48,727 nt of DNA from Arcicella rosea (GCF_014204325.1 NZ_JACHKT010000004.1:1-48727); one strand, 5' to 3'; counted from the stretch's first letter, positions 33,282 through 44,040 are shown. Numbers and translations: made by a program. Notes: generated by a model not told the origin, from the letters alone.

Positions 33282-36119
33282 TCAACTAAGCTCCTCTTTC
33301 AAAAACCTCGCCGTATGGCTGCCTTTTACTTTCGCTACTTGCTCCGGTGTGCCTTCGGCAATGATTTGTCCGCCTTTTTGACCACCTTCTGGACCAACAT
33401 CAATGATATGGTCTGATACTTTGATAACATCTAAATTATGTTCGATAATCAACACAGTATTGCCTTTATCCGCCAAACGGTCGAGTACTTCCAATAACGC
33501 TTTAATATCTTGAAAATGTAAACCCGTAGTTGGTTCATCCAAAATATACATGGTTTTGCCTGTATCTCTTTTTGAAAGTTCTTCGGCTAATTTTACTCTT
33601 TGTGCCTCGCCACCCGAAAGTGTCGTCGCTTGCTGACCAATCGTAATATATCCCAAACCTACTTCTTTCAACATTTGTACTTTTCTGGCAATTTTTGGCT
33701 GATTTTCAAAGTATTCTACGGCTTGTTCTACGGTCATGTCCAGTACGTCTGCAATAGATTTTCCTTTGAAACGTACTTCTAAAGTCTCACGATTGAAACG
33801 TTTTCCTTTGCAAGTTTCGCAAGCTACGTGTACGTCTGGCAAAAATTCCATTTCTATTTTCTTCATGCCCGCTCCTTCACAATCCTCGCAACGTCCGCCT
33901 TTTACGTTAAAACTAAAACGTCCAGCTTTGTAGCCTCTAATTTTTGACTCTGGCAATTCGGCAAAAAGTGTACGAATGTCTGTAAACATTCCTGTATAAG
34001 TAGCAGGATTTGAACGTGGCGTTCTACCAATAGGCGACTGATCCACTTCTATTACTTTATCCAAATGCTCTAAACCTTCTACCGATTTATGCGGCATCGG
34101 TTCACGTTTGGCATTGAAAAAATGACGATTCAAAATCGGGTACATGGTATCGTGAATCAAAGAAGATTTCCCAGAACCACTTACGCCCGTTACCGAAATC
34201 ATTTTTCCGAGCGGTAATTTCAGCGTGACATTTTTTAAATTATTGCCTGTTGCTCCTTTGATAATCAAGAAATTACCATTCCCTTTTCTGCGTTGTTTGG
34301 GCACTTCTATCCCAATTTCTCCGCTCAGAAATTTTGCTGTCGTTGAATTATTCTTTAAAAATTCTTCAGGCGTTCCTTGTCCAACAATCGAACCTCCATG
34401 ACGACCAGCTCCCGGTCCAATATCCACCACATAATCAGAAGCCAACATCATGTCTTTATCATGTTCAACTACTAAAATTGAATTGCCCAAATCTCGCAAA
34501 TCTTTCAAGGCTTGAATCAATTTTACGTTGTCTCGCTGATGCAAACCAATACTTGGCTCGTCCATGATGTACAAAACGTTGGTCAATTGCGTACCGATTT
34601 GCGTTGCCAAACGGATACGCTGTGCTTCGCCACCCGACAAAGTTCTTAGTGAACGATTGAGCGTTAAGTACTCCAATCCAATGCCTGTTAGGAAACCAAT
34701 TCTTTTTCTGATTTCTTTCAAAATTTCTTTGGCAATCACATTTTGGCGTTCGTTCATGCGGTCTTCTAAACCTACAAACCATTCCGCCAATTCAGCGATG
34801 TCTAATTCTGCTAATTGGGCAATATTTTTTTTGTCAATCTTAAAATGAAGCGATTCTTTTTTCAAACGTAGCCCTTTACAATCTGGACAAGTATTCACGA
34901 CCATAAAGTCTTTCAACCACTCTTGAATTTTTTCTGAACCTGTTTCTTGCTGACGTTTCAAGAAAACAATAATGCCTTCGTACTTGGTATTCCAATCTGT
35001 TCCTTCGTATTTTTTTGAAGGAACTGGCACAGGTTCGTCTGTGCCATACAACATGATTTTGATGGCTTCTTCTGGAAATTTCTCCAAGGGAGTCGTCAAA
35101 TTTACTTTGTATGGTTTTAGCAATACTTCTAATTGCTTGAAAATCCACATATCACGGTACTCGCCCAAAGGTGCAATTGCTCCTTTGCTGATACTAAGGC
35201 TTTTATCGGGCAAAATAGATTCTTCTGTAATTTCTTCTACTTTTCCCAATCCCTGACAAGTAGGACACCAGCCATAAGGTGAGTTGAAAGAGAAATTATT
35301 CGGTGAAGGTTCGTCGTAAGAAATACCCGAAATCGGGTCCATCAAATACTTTGAAAAATTTCGTACTTCTCCTTTTTCATCACGAGTCATCATCAAACCT
35401 TTTCCTTGATTCAAGGCTGTTTGAACGGATTGCGACAAACGAAAACGTTCTTCTGTTTTTACGATAATTCTATCAACAACAATTTCAATATCGTGAATTT
35501 TGAAACGGTCGAGTTGCATTTTTGGCTGAATGTCCATCACTACGCCATCGACTCTTACTTTGGTATAACCCAATTTGGCAATTTGTACGAAGAGTTCACG
35601 GTAATGACCTTTTCTACCTTTTACGACTGGAGCCAAAAGAATCAATTTCTGATTTTGATAATCTTGCAAGATTACTTCAATGATTTGGTCGATAGACTGC
35701 TTAATCATTCTTTCGCCCGTTACGTAGCTAAACGCCTCCGCTGCACGAGCAAACAATAAACGCATGAAATCGTAAATTTCCGTAACTGTACCAACCGTAG
35801 AGCGAGGGTTTTTAGAAGTAGTTTTTTGTTCAATAGAAATTACGGGCGAAAGTCCATTGATTTTATCCACATCGGGGCGTTCCATATTACCCAAAAAGCT
35901 ACGAGCATAAGCTGAAAAGCTTTCCATATAACGACGCTGCCCTTCGGCATAAATGGTATCAAAAGCCAAAGAAGACTTTCCAGAACCAGAAATTCCAGTG
36001 AAGACTACAAGTTTATTGCGAGGAATGATTAAATCAATATTTTTAAGGTTATGTTCTCTTGCACCGAGAATCTCAATTTGTTCGTAACCTGTAATATCAG
36101 AATGTTTGTTGTCGGGCAT
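33282..36119 (-). CDS. uvrA: Excinuclease ABC subunit A
   Basis: UvrA is the damage-sensing ATPase of nucleotide excision repair. It shows two ABC modules, each with Walker A ([11 protein letters not shown] near the N-terminus and [13 protein letters not shown] in the second half). The signatures are [12 protein letters not shown] and [12 protein letters not shown]. The zinc modules are [16 protein letters not shown] and [16 protein letters not shown]. The ATG at 36119 gives 945 aa, the standard UvrA length. The frame stays open 22 codons further upstream, but that part reads through leader sequence. Confidence 0.96.
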   Translation of the reverse strand: MPDNKHSDITGYEQIEILGAREHNLKNIDLIIPRNKLVVFTGISGSGKSSLAFDTIYAEGQRRYMESFSAYARSFLGNMERPDVDKINGLSPVISIEQKTTSKNPRSTVGTVTEIYDFMRLLFARAAEAFSYVTGERMIKQSIDQIIEVILQDYQNQKLILLAPVVKGRKGHYRELFVQIAKLGYTKVRVDGVVMDIQPKMQLDRFKIHDIEIVVDRIIVKTEERFRLSQSVQTALNQGKGLMMTRDEKGEVRNFSKYLMDPISGISYDEPSPNNFSFNSPYGWCPTCQGLGKVEEITEESILPDKSLSISKGAIAPLGEYRDMWIFKQLEVLLKPYKVNLTTPLEKFPEEAIKIMLYGTDEPVPVPSKKYEGTDWNTKYEGIIVFLKRQQETGSEKIQEWLKDFMVVNTCPDCKGLRLKKESLHFKIDKKNIAQLAELDIAELAEWFVGLEDRMNERQNVIAKEILKEIRKRIGFLTGIGLEYLTLNRSLRTLSGGEAQRIRLATQIGTQLTNVLYIMDEPSIGLHQRDNVKLIQALKDLRDLGNSILVVEHDKDMMLASDYVVDIGPGAGRHGGSIVGQGTPEEFLKNNSTTAKFLSGEIGIEVPKQRRKGNGNFLIIKGATGNNLKNVTLKLPLGKMISVTGVSGSGKSSLIHDTMYPILNRHFFNAKREPMPHKSVEGLEHLDKVIEVDQSPIGRTPRSNPATYTGMFTDIRTLFAELPESKIRGYKAGRFSFNVKGGRCEDCEGAGMKKIEMEFLPDVHVACETCKGKRFNRETLEVRFKGKSIADVLDMTVEQAVEYFENQPKIARKVQMLKEVGLGYITIGQQATTLSGGEAQRVKLAEELSKRDTGKTMYILDEPTTGLHFQDIKALLEVLDRLADKGNTVLIIEHNLDVIKVSDHIIDVGPEGGQKGGQIIAEGTPEQVAKVKGSHTARFLKEELS

Positions 36120-36173
36120 AATTGTTGAAAATCGTGATATAAATTTAACACGGAATACAAGAGTAAAGTTACC

Positions 36174-36201
36174 AAAAAAGCCCATGTTTTTGGCATGGGC
36201 T
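36174..36201 (-). terminator. Terminator upstream of uvrA
   Basis: AGCCCATG pairs with CATGGGCT across a 7-base loop, and on the minus strand a run of six T's follows. It ends transcription of the gene pair at 36252-37204 before uvrA. Confidence 0.85.
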
Positions 36202-36251
36202 GAAGTTCATTAGTGTTTTATTCTGTTGGAAAAGTATTTTGACTTGGCATT

Positions 36252-36644
36252 TTATTTAGCCTTAATAGCATGACTTGATTGAAATTTTTTATGCAACCGC
36301 CAAGCCGGGGAATCTTTATCCTGTTCAGTAATAATTTGAGGGTCATTGGAAAAAACCATATTCTCTAATTCCCAAAGGTTTTCTTTCTTTTCATTTAAGT
36401 TTCCGATAAAATCTATCATAAGTAATTCATCTTGCGATGAAAGATTCTTCTTATCAAAAATTTGTTCTTTCAGCGTATTTCCAATAAATTTTTCTAATTG
36501 CTTTATCTTTTCTAAATTTTCAATTTCAGAGGTATAAATAACATTCCAATCTTTTAAGATTCGAGCAAATAGAGTATTCCCTTCATTACTTTCGTACTGT
36601 GAATGAAGTTCTTTGCTTATTTTAGATTTTAATAATGTCTCCAT
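36252..36644 (-). CDS. Hypothetical protein, partner of the putative ADP-ribosyltransferase
   Basis: The 130-aa protein is charged and helical, rich in Glu, Lys, Leu and Asn. It has no signal peptide, membrane helix or recognised domain. The body is mostly amphipathic helices (EIENLEKIKQLEKFIGNTL). The gene starts 2 bases after the ADP-ribosyltransferase stop codon and shares its transcript, which ends at the terminator at 36174. In such tight pairs the small second gene is often an antitoxin or immunity protein, but that is inference from position. It could equally be an accessory or target protein. Confidence 0.65.
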   Translation of the reverse strand: METLLKSKISKELHSQYESNEGNTLFARILKDWNVIYTSEIENLEKIKQLEKFIGNTLKEQIFDKKNLSSQDELLMIDFIGNLNEKKENLWELENMVFSNDPQIITEQDKDSPAWRLHKKFQSSHAIKAK

Positions 36645-36646
36645 AC

Positions 36647-37204
36647 TTATATTTCTTTAATGGTAATAAAGTATGATGTTGAATCTTTAGTCGGTTCATC
36701 TACTCTTATTACCTCAAATGTTGAATTATTCTTAAGAAGTACTTCTCTCTCTATTGAATGTTTTGCTATACTTTCAATCTCTTTCCCATGTTTACATAAA
36801 ATTTCAAACATTACATTGTACTTACCTCGACAATACTCATAGGCTATACTTCTCCTTTTGCTTGTTGATAAAAAAGAATATTCCGAAATCGTTTCTTTAT
36901 TATTATACTTCAAAATATATAATTCAAGCTCCGATTTTGTTAATTCACATCCTCTATATACATATCCATAATAGTTAGGAAGTTTGTCTAAACATTCATT
37001 CAGGAGTATCCCTAATTCAGGTATATCTTTACCTTTACTTTCTCTTAGTTTTTCATTTAAGCTTTCATATCCATCATCTGAATATTTAAAAATGATTGCT
37101 TTTTCATAAATAGATAATTCGAGATATTCCTTCAGTCGGTCTGTCCCAATAATTTCTGTCACTTCAAAAGGTAGAAATTCTTTAGCGTATTCTTCGGCAG
37201 TCAT
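36647..37204 (-). CDS. Putative NAD-dependent ADP-ribosyltransferase (R-S-E type)
   Basis: The 185-aa protein carries the three-part signature of arginine-type ADP-ribosyltransferases. These are an Arg on the first strand (GYVYRGCEL, Arg84), the FLSTS motif (111-115) and the ExE motif in SIEREVLL (Glu152 and Glu154). It would transfer ADP-ribose from NAD to a protein. I see no secretion signal, so it acts in the cytoplasm or is delivered by another system. The ATG at 37204 begins MTAEEYAKEF. The frame is open to 37321, but that extension overlaps the upstream gene. The local sequence is more AT-rich than uvrA and the CNNM gene, which hints at transfer. Confidence 0.75.
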   Translation of the reverse strand: MTAEEYAKEFLPFEVTEIIGTDRLKEYLELSIYEKAIIFKYSDDGYESLNEKLRESKGKDIPELGILLNECLDKLPNYYGYVYRGCELTKSELELYILKYNNKETISEYSFLSTSKRRSIAYEYCRGKYNVMFEILCKHGKEIESIAKHSIEREVLLKNNSTFEVIRVDEPTKDSTSYFITIKEI

Positions 37205-37310
37205 ATACAAATATAAGCTGATAAGGTAATAAAACAAACATAAGTCAATGAATTGATAATCATTGGAATAAAGAATAAATACTCCTCTTTTATACTCTTT
37301 TGCAATTTGT

Positions 37311-38588
37311 TCAACTTTCAAGGTTTGTCTTTACCAAAACCTTATCCAACTTAGCTCCATCCATATCAATAATTTCAAAAATAAGATTTTGCCAAACGAT
37401 GGTATCGCCTTGTCTTGGGATTTGTCCAAGCTCATTCAACAGTAAGCCTGCCAAAGTATTAAAAGGATATTCGCTGATGTATTCGCTCAGCTCAAAATAT
37501 TGAAGAAAATCAGCTAAAGGATATTGTCCATCAACCAACCAAGTACCATCTGCACGCTGGTCGAGGCGATAACCTTCATGGTCGAAATCGGAAACGTTTC
37601 CTACCAAAGCTTCCAGTAAATCATTCAGCGTAACAATTCCTTGCGTTTGTCCATATTCGTCAATCACTATACCGTAGTGAACTCTACTATCTTTAAAACG
37701 TTGCAAAGCCTGATAAGCCGAAGCAGTTTCCATGATAAACTGCGGTGCTTGTAAGTAAGATTGTAAATTAAAATCGGCCTGACTAAGTGGTAAAAACAAA
37801 TCTTTCAGTCTAGCAATGCCAATGATATGGTCTTTGTCTTTATCATAAACAGGATAAAGCGAATGCAATTCTTCGCTAATTACTTCAACAATTTTCTCGA
37901 CAGAATAGGATGCTTTAATAAAAACCAAATCATTACGGTGCGTCATCAAAGACGAAACTTTTCTATCGCCCAAACTAAAAACTCTGCCTACAATATCTTG
38001 TTCAATTTCATGTACTTCACCGCTGTCTGCACCTTCCTGAACAATTGCCTTAATCTCTTCTTCGGTTACTTTACTATCGGTAGAAGGCTTGATATTCAGA
38101 ATTTTAATCAGTAAATCAGAAGAAAAAGTAAGCAACCAAACAAAAGGAGCAGTAAGGGTAGAAATCATATTCATCGGACGAGCAACGGCTTTGGCGATAA
38201 ATTCTGGATTGGTTAATCCGATTCGTTTCGGTACTAATTCACCAAAAACTAAAGAGAAGTACGTAATTAATAACACGACAATTGCAACCGCTATACTATG
38301 CTGATAAGGAACAAGCAAAGCAAAACGAGCCACAAAAGCTTCAATATCATTGGTTACTTTTTCTCCACTATAAATACCCGTTAAAATACCAATTAAAGTA
38401 ATCCCGATTTGAACGGTAGAAAAGAATCTATTGGGGTCATTGGCAATTTCTAAAGCAATTTTTGCATTGCTATCTCCTTTTTTGGCAGAAGCATCCAAGC
38501 GAGCTTTTCGTGAGGAAACCAATGCTATTTCGGACATCGAGAAAATACCATTGATTAATATTAAAATAAATATAATGAAGAGTTCCAT
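37311..38588 (-). CDS. CNNM/CorC-type transporter (hemolysin C family)
   Basis: This 425-aa inner-membrane protein has a DUF21 transmembrane domain (about 1-190, opening LFIIFILILINGIFSMSEIALVSSRKA). A CBS pair follows (about 205-320, with VFSLGDRKVSSLMTHRNDLVFI). The C-terminal CorC_HlyC domain covers about 340-425 (DGTWLVDGQYPLADF). The family is linked to Mg2+ or Co2+ export, and the name hemolysin is historical. Domain order and length are complete. It is the second divalent-cation protein in the window, after MgtE, but is not beside it. Confidence 0.9.
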   Translation of the reverse strand: MELFIIFILILINGIFSMSEIALVSSRKARLDASAKKGDSNAKIALEIANDPNRFFSTVQIGITLIGILTGIYSGEKVTNDIEAFVARFALLVPYQHSIAVAIVVLLITYFSLVFGELVPKRIGLTNPEFIAKAVARPMNMISTLTAPFVWLLTFSSDLLIKILNIKPSTDSKVTEEEIKAIVQEGADSGEVHEIEQDIVGRVFSLGDRKVSSLMTHRNDLVFIKASYSVEKIVEVISEELHSLYPVYDKDKDHIIGIARLKDLFLPLSQADFNLQSYLQAPQFIMETASAYQALQRFKDSRVHYGIVIDEYGQTQGIVTLNDLLEALVGNVSDFDHEGYRLDQRADGTWLVDGQYPLADFLQYFELSEYISEYPFNTLAGLLLNELGQIPRQGDTIVWQNLIFEIIDMDGAKLDKVLVKTNLES

Positions 38589-38762
38589 AATTTGGGAAGT
38601 AGGTTCAAGGCATTCGCTTGAAAGCCAGCGTGTGGTATATATCCTTCTAATTTAAAGATTAAAAGACAAATTTATGCGGAATGTGGTAAATATCGGTTGA
38701 TTCCTTTTATGAAATACTTTTTTACTCACAAAATTCATTGAATAAGTTTGCATCTATAAAAT

Positions 38763-38799
38763 AATAAGGCTTGAAAACATAAAGTTCCCAAGCCTTATT
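38763..38799 (-). terminator. Terminator after the M16 protease gene
   Basis: AATAAGGCTTG pairs with CAAGCCTTATT (11 bp) around a 15-base loop, directly after the stop codon of the protease on the minus strand. Confidence 0.85.
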
Positions 38800-38819
38800 T
38801 CCTATGAAAAATCTTAATC

Positions 38820-41630
38820 TTACTTCTTCTCTGGCAATAAAATTACTTTAATCTGATTGTCAGCAAAGTACTTTTTAGCTGCCGTTTTGGTACTTTCTAC
38901 CGTTACTTTTTTCAAGGCTTCTTCTTCTTTCAAAATGTATTTTACATCATCGCCTTCTTGATATTGAGATTGTAAATAATTTACCCAAAAACCATTATCA
39001 CGCAATTGTGTTTCTGTTTGACGTTTAGTTTCTGCTTTGAATTTATCAATATCTGTTTGTTCAGCACCTTTTTCTTTTACTTTTTGAATTTCAGCCAAAG
39101 TACGGTTTACCAATTTCTCTACATTTTCTGGTGCACAACCAAAAGCAATGCGGAAAGTGTAACGTTTCGCTGGAATTTTAGCCGTACTGCCACTAACGCC
39201 AACTCCATAAACGCCCGATTCTTCTTCTCTGAGGGTTTCAGTCAATTTAATTTCTAATACTTCCGATAAAGCTTCTACTTGAGTTTCACTTTCCGTTGTA
39301 CCATCGAAATCACCAGCCCAAACCAAAGTTACTCTTGCTTTCGGTTCTGTGCCTTTGTAAACCGTCTTTTCAATTTTTCCTTTTGGTGAACGAATTCCTA
39401 AATCTTTATACGTTTCTTTGCGTTTTGTTGATGGCAAAGCACCTAAGTATTTTTCAAGTAAAGGTTTAATTTCTTCGTTTTTGAAATTTCCAACAAAGAA
39501 GAAAGTAAAATCAGAAGCATCTGCAAAGCGTTCTTTATAAATCTGGAAAGCACGATTGGCATCTATTTTATCCATTCTTTCACTGGTCATTGGGGCATTT
39601 CTTGGTGCATGATTACTTAAAATTGCATTAAGTGAATCACCATATACTTTTTCAGGCGTCAAAGTTTTTTGCTGACTAATCAAATTATCACGCTGATTTG
39701 CTAAAAAGCCTTTTACCACATCAGCATCAAAACGAGGTTGTGTGAAGTAACTATACAACATTTGTAAAGCCGTTTCAAAATCTTTTGGACTACTTGAACC
39801 TGTAATATTCTCGCTCGTTCCTGTAATATATGGACTGATTCTGGCTACTTTTCCAGTCATCATTTTACGAAGATTCACGGTTGAAAATTCACCCAAACCA
39901 CCAAGCGACGCAACTGTAGAGGCTACTCTTGCATTGTCGGCATCTTTATCTCCGTACAAATTAGTTCCCCCAAAACTATATCCACCAATCAAGATTTCAT
40001 CATTTTTAAAATCTGTTGGTTTCAAAACAGCTTTTACGCCGTTGGCAAAAGTAAACTCTGTAAGTCCTACTTCTGGAATTTGTTTGGTAGCAATTACTTT
40101 AGAGCCTGTTGGTAATTTCGCAATCAAAGGTTTATCAACGGTTTGGTCAACATAAGCTGTTACGTCTTTTCCAGTTCCATTCAACCATTCTCTGATTTGT
40201 GCTTCAGTAGGCAAAGTAGCTTTGTCTTTTTCTGGAGCCATCAAAATCACCGCACGGTTATCATCTGTAATTAATAAATTTCCTAAAGCATTTACTTCTT
40301 CAAGCTTTACTCTTTCTAAATATTGCTTGGTAAATTCATAACTAAATTCTGTTGAAGTGAGGTTTTCATCTTCCAAGAAAGCACCCACTAAACCTTCAAT
40401 CAATCCTTCTGAATCTGTTTTGTCTTTTTCTTTGAAAGCTTGTTCTTGTCCAACCATGTATTGTGTTTTAGCTCTTTGTAATTCAGAAGCTGTAAAACCA
40501 AATTTCTTTGCACGAGCAACTTCTTCCAAAATCGCTTTCAAACCCTTTTCAACATTTCCACCTTTGGCTACAACTACAGAATTGAAAGCATCCAAATTAC
40601 CTAAAAAACCGCCATAACCCGCATAACCAAACTGAAAGGGAGGATCTGCTTTTTGTGTAAGTTCCTGAATACGAGCCGAAAGCATTTGATTGAACAATGA
40701 ACGAACCATTCCATCACGACGGTCTTGATAAGTAACGTCTTTGCGTTTTTCTTGTTTGTGCATAATCTGCACAATTGTGTTGGGTTGTTCTGGGTCGGTA
40801 ATAATGGCTACATCTGTTCCACCACTAAGTTCTATTCTGTATTTTGTTCTTGGCTTTTCGTTGATAGGATTCTGAATACCGCTAAATTTTTCGATAATCA
40901 TTTTCTCCACCATCGCTACATCTACATCACCAACAACAGCAACCGCTTCTAAATTTGGTCGATAAAAATCTTGATGGAATTGTTTCAATACATCATATTT
41001 GAAATTCTTCAAGATGTCATCTTTCCCAATCGGCAAGCGTTTGGCGTATTGCGAATTTTTAAGAATAATCGGAAAAAATTTATCTCGCATACGTGCTTGC
41101 GCTCCTTTTCCTGTACGAGATTCTTCCAAAACTACTCCTCTTTCTTTATCAATTTCCGACGCTTCAAGCGTAGCATTGTGTGCCCAATCTTCCAGAATTT
41201 GCATTCCTTTTTTGAATACTTCGATAGAATCTGTCGGAACTGGCAACATATAAACCGTTTCATCGAAACCAGTATAAGCATTCAAATCTGCCCCAAAACG
41301 AACACCCGATTTTTGAAGGAAATTAACTAATTCGTTTTTAGGAAAGTTTTTAGTGCCATTAAAATTCATGTGTTCCATGAAGTGTGCCAAGCCTTGTTGT
41401 TCATCATTTTCCAAAATAGAACCCGCTTTTACCATCAAACGCAATTGAGCCCTATTTTTGGGTTCAGCGTTTTTCATGATATAATACTTGAGACCATTTG
41501 GAAGGATTCCCGTTTTTACCTTAGGATCCATCGGAAGGAGTTTTTTGCTCAAATCTTCTTGAGCCATCACCGAAAAGCTTGAGATAAAACTCAACGCTAC
41601 CACAGCGATAAGGGTAGTAACTTTTTTCAT
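38820..41630 (-). CDS. M16 family zinc metalloprotease, exported
   Basis: The 936-aa protein has a signal peptide (TTLIAVVALSFISSFSVMAQ). Its catalytic M16 domain carries the inverted zinc motif HFMEH (residues 83-87) and the distal Glu in the ERGVVLEESR segment. Further M16 domains follow, as in insulinase and pitrilysin relatives that clamp peptide substrates. It probably degrades peptides in the periplasm. Length is normal for the two-half periplasmic type. The gene is monocistronic, with a hairpin (CTCTC/GAGAG) in its 5' leader near 41643-41663 and a terminator after it. Confidence 0.92.
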   Translation of the reverse strand: MKKVTTLIAVVALSFISSFSVMAQEDLSKKLLPMDPKVKTGILPNGLKYYIMKNAEPKNRAQLRLMVKAGSILENDEQQGLAHFMEHMNFNGTKNFPKNELVNFLQKSGVRFGADLNAYTGFDETVYMLPVPTDSIEVFKKGMQILEDWAHNATLEASEIDKERGVVLEESRTGKGAQARMRDKFFPIILKNSQYAKRLPIGKDDILKNFKYDVLKQFHQDFYRPNLEAVAVVGDVDVAMVEKMIIEKFSGIQNPINEKPRTKYRIELSGGTDVAIITDPEQPNTIVQIMHKQEKRKDVTYQDRRDGMVRSLFNQMLSARIQELTQKADPPFQFGYAGYGGFLGNLDAFNSVVVAKGGNVEKGLKAILEEVARAKKFGFTASELQRAKTQYMVGQEQAFKEKDKTDSEGLIEGLVGAFLEDENLTSTEFSYEFTKQYLERVKLEEVNALGNLLITDDNRAVILMAPEKDKATLPTEAQIREWLNGTGKDVTAYVDQTVDKPLIAKLPTGSKVIATKQIPEVGLTEFTFANGVKAVLKPTDFKNDEILIGGYSFGGTNLYGDKDADNARVASTVASLGGLGEFSTVNLRKMMTGKVARISPYITGTSENITGSSSPKDFETALQMLYSYFTQPRFDADVVKGFLANQRDNLISQQKTLTPEKVYGDSLNAILSNHAPRNAPMTSERMDKIDANRAFQIYKERFADASDFTFFFVGNFKNEEIKPLLEKYLGALPSTKRKETYKDLGIRSPKGKIEKTVYKGTEPKARVTLVWAGDFDGTTESETQVEALSEVLEIKLTETLREEESGVYGVGVSGSTAKIPAKRYTFRIAFGCAPENVEKLVNRTLAEIQKVKEKGAEQTDIDKFKAETKRQTETQLRDNGFWVNYLQSQYQEGDDVKYILKEEEALKKVTVESTKTAAKKYFADNQIKVILLPEKK

Positions 41631-41787
41631 GCTAATAGAGGACTCTCAGACCCCACCGAGAGGAAGTTTGTTTAAGTTTGTTGTATCTTGGGGTGATATA
41701 AATATCAGATACAAAGTAGATTACTTTAATAATAATGCAAGATAACATTCCTAAAATGAATAACGGGAATGATTAATCAAAATTATA

Positions 41788-41818
41788 CTTGAGTGCATTG
41801 TTAAAAACTGTTTCTTTG
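41788..41818 (+). promoter_or_regulatory. Predicted Bacteroidota promoter of eutB
   Basis: CTTG, a 19-base spacer and TTTCTTTG nearly match the -33 TTTG and -7 TAnnTTTG boxes. The -7 box ends 22 bases before the eutB ATG. Confidence 0.5.
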
Positions 41819-41840
41819 TACAAGTAAATGACAATTCATT

Positions 41841-43217
41841 ATGTATCAAGCCAACATCCGAAACAGAAACTATCATTTTCATAACCTAAAAACCTTGATG
41901 GCAAAGGCTAGTCCTTTGCGTTCGGGCGATGAATTGGCTGGCGTTGCAGCAAGTACTGCCGAGGAAAGAGTAGCGGCACAAATGGCTTTGGCAGATGTTC
42001 CTTTAAAAACTTTTCTTACCGAACACCTCATTCCTTATGAAGAAGATGAAATTACTCGTTTGATTATTGATACGCATGATGAAAAAGCATTTGCACCAAT
42101 CAGTCATTTAACCGTAGGTGATTTTAGGAATTTTTTATTGGAAGAAAGTACTGATACGCTTGTACTTCAAGCTTTACAAAAAGGGTTAACACCCGAAATG
42201 GTAGCGGCAGTAAGTAAATTAATGCGTATTCAAGATTTGGTAACTGTTGCCTCAAAATGTGAAGTAATAACCCAATTTCGCAACACAATTGGCTTGAAAG
42301 GACACTTTTCTACTCGCCTTCAACCTAATCATCCAACAGATGATTTTAAAGGAATCGCTGCAAGTATGATTGACGGGCTTTTCTATGGAAGTGGCGATGC
42401 TGTAATTGGTATAAATCCTGCTACTGACAATGTCCCAACCGTTATTCGTTTACTCGAAATGTTGGATGCCGTTCGTCAACGTTTTGATATTCCGATGCAA
42501 TCTTGCATTTTGAGCCATATTACCACCACGATAAAAGCCATTGAACAAAATGCACCTGTCGATTTAGTTTTTCAATCAATTGGCGGAACAGAGGCAACCA
42601 ATACTTCTTTTGGTGTCAATCTGAATATTTTACAAGAAGGTTATGAAGCGGGACTTTCGCTAAAAAGAGGAACTGTAGGAAATAATCTGATGTATTTTGA
42701 AACGGGACAAGGAAGTTCACTTTCTGCCAATGCACATCATGGACTCGACCAACAAACGTGTGAAACTCGTGCTTATGCTGTGGCTAGGCATTTTAATCCT
42801 TTGTTGGTCAATACCGTTGTGGGTTTTATTGGGCCAGAGTACTTATATAATGGCAAACAGATTATCAGAGCAGGTTTAGAAGACCATTTTTGTGGAAAAC
42901 TCTTGGGCTTGCCAATGGGCGTTGACGTTTGTTACACCAATCATGCCGAAGCCGACCAAGACGACATGGATACTTTACTTACTTTGTTGGCAACGGCAGG
43001 TTGTAATTTCATCATGGGCGTTCCTGGTGCAGACGATGTAATGCTTCATTATCAAAGTACTTCTTTTCATGATGCACTTTATGTAAGACATTTATTAGGC
43101 TTACGCCCCGCCCCAGAGTTTGAAGCATGGTTAATGAAAATGAATATTTTTGATGATAAAATGAGTTTAAAAACGGGGAATCAGCAACTCCTAAATGCAA
43201 TGTTTAGATTAGAGTAA
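41841..43217 (+). CDS. eutB: Ethanolamine ammonia-lyase large subunit
   Basis: EutB is the catalytic barrel of the B12-dependent enzyme that splits ethanolamine to acetaldehyde and ammonia. The 458-aa protein is full length, with family segments GHFSTRLQPNHPTDD, GDAVIGINPATDN, FQSIGGTEATNTSFGVN, YFETGQGSSLSANAHHGLDQ and GVDVCYTNHAEADQDD. It needs the small subunit EutC to bind adenosylcobalamin. No eutC follows. Instead there is a terminator and then the second array cassette. Either eutC lies elsewhere or the cassette split the pair. Confidence 0.94.
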   Translation: MYQANIRNRNYHFHNLKTLMAKASPLRSGDELAGVAASTAEERVAAQMALADVPLKTFLTEHLIPYEEDEITRLIIDTHDEKAFAPISHLTVGDFRNFLLEESTDTLVLQALQKGLTPEMVAAVSKLMRIQDLVTVASKCEVITQFRNTIGLKGHFSTRLQPNHPTDDFKGIAASMIDGLFYGSGDAVIGINPATDNVPTVIRLLEMLDAVRQRFDIPMQSCILSHITTTIKAIEQNAPVDLVFQSIGGTEATNTSFGVNLNILQEGYEAGLSLKRGTVGNNLMYFETGQGSSLSANAHHGLDQQTCETRAYAVARHFNPLLVNTVVGFIGPEYLYNGKQIIRAGLEDHFCGKLLGLPMGVDVCYTNHAEADQDDMDTLLTLLATAGCNFIMGVPGADDVMLHYQSTSFHDALYVRHLLGLRPAPEFEAWLMKMNIFDDKMSLKTGNQQLLNAMFRLE

Positions 43218-43257
43218 TTTATGCTAGGCAATAAAAAGCCAATGTCGATATTCATAA

Positions 43258-43286
43258 AAAAGCCACCAATAACATTGATGGCTTTT
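43258..43286. terminator. Two-way terminator between eutB and the second 234-aa gene
   Basis: AAAAGCCACCAAT pairs with ATTGATGGCTTTT (13 bp, one mismatch) around a 3-base loop, with A- and T-runs on either side. It serves the two convergent genes. Confidence 0.88.
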
Positions 43287-43332
43287 AAAACTTACAGGAT
43301 GTTCAACCCTCATTGTCAACCGTAATATGTAA

Positions 43333-44037
43333 TCAGACCTTCAAACCTTTCACTAATTTATATTCAACTGACGCTACCCCATATTGACTTTTTACAGATT
43401 CTTTGATGCGTTGCGTAACTTCAGACAACTTTTCATAATAAGTATTACGCTGGTCAGATACTGTTTTCAATGAACCAAGCGTAGTGGCAACATTGATATT
43501 AGCCGTGTTGATTGCATCAAGCTTGGCTTGTAAAGTAATCAGCTTTACATTTTCATTAGCAGGATTATAAGCAGTTCCTAAACTGACTAAAATACTGATT
43601 ATATCTGAAAAATTCTGGGTTTTGCTTCCATAAGAAAGCTCTGACTGGCTTATGGTATTAACACTTTCTCCTTCTTTTGCTTTAGGACTATTCTTTCCTC
43701 TAATTTTCTCGGCGATAGCAGAAATATCAGATAGCTCTTTGGCATTTTTCCCTAGTGAAGCCCTAACTGTAGCCAAAATTGGACTAATCAGTTTGGCGAC
43801 AGAATTTGTTTCGTTGGCAAATAATTTAAGCCTTGTTTCTACTGCGGAAGAGTAACTGGCTCTCTGGGTAATAACCTTAGTATTTTCGGTTTTAGTGGAA
43901 GCAATTAAAGCATCGTAAGCCTCAATTGTAATTTCGGATGTTGGAGCAATATAACCTGTAAAACCTTTTAAGTGTGTTGAAATGGTGATTGCGTTAGCAA
44001 GTTTTGCACCGAAGGTAGCCTCTGTTGTTGTTGCCAT
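43333..44037 (-). CDS. 234-aa protein of unknown function, copy 2 (array-linked)
   Basis: This is a full-length, gap-free paralogue of the product of 10529-11233. It shares TTEATFGAKLANA at the N-terminus, SPILATVRASLGKNAKE and SYGSKTQNF in the middle, and the highly conserved QRIKESVKSQYG tail. It is probably helical and cytoplasmic, with a Lys/Pro/Glu linker near residues 112-124 (GKNSPKAKEGES). Like copy 1 it points away from a tandem array of 21-bp units starting about 137 bases upstream. A defence-type operon begins on the far side of the array. The paralogue and architecture together make a recurring cassette. Function is not known to me. Confidence 0.75.
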   Translation of the reverse strand: MATTTEATFGAKLANAITISTHLKGFTGYIAPTSEITIEAYDALIASTKTENTKVITQRASYSSAVETRLKLFANETNSVAKLISPILATVRASLGKNAKELSDISAIAEKIRGKNSPKAKEGESVNTISQSELSYGSKTQNFSDIISILVSLGTAYNPANENVKLITLQAKLDAINTANINVATTLGSLKTVSDQRNTYYEKLSEVTQRIKESVKSQYGVASVEYKLVKGLKV

Positions 44038-44040
44038 TGG

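Noticed and set aside
36647-37321. Longer start of the ADP-ribosyltransferase at 37321
   Set aside because: It would overlap the upstream CNNM gene and add a hydrophobic stretch unlike the family. The ATG at 37204 fits better.
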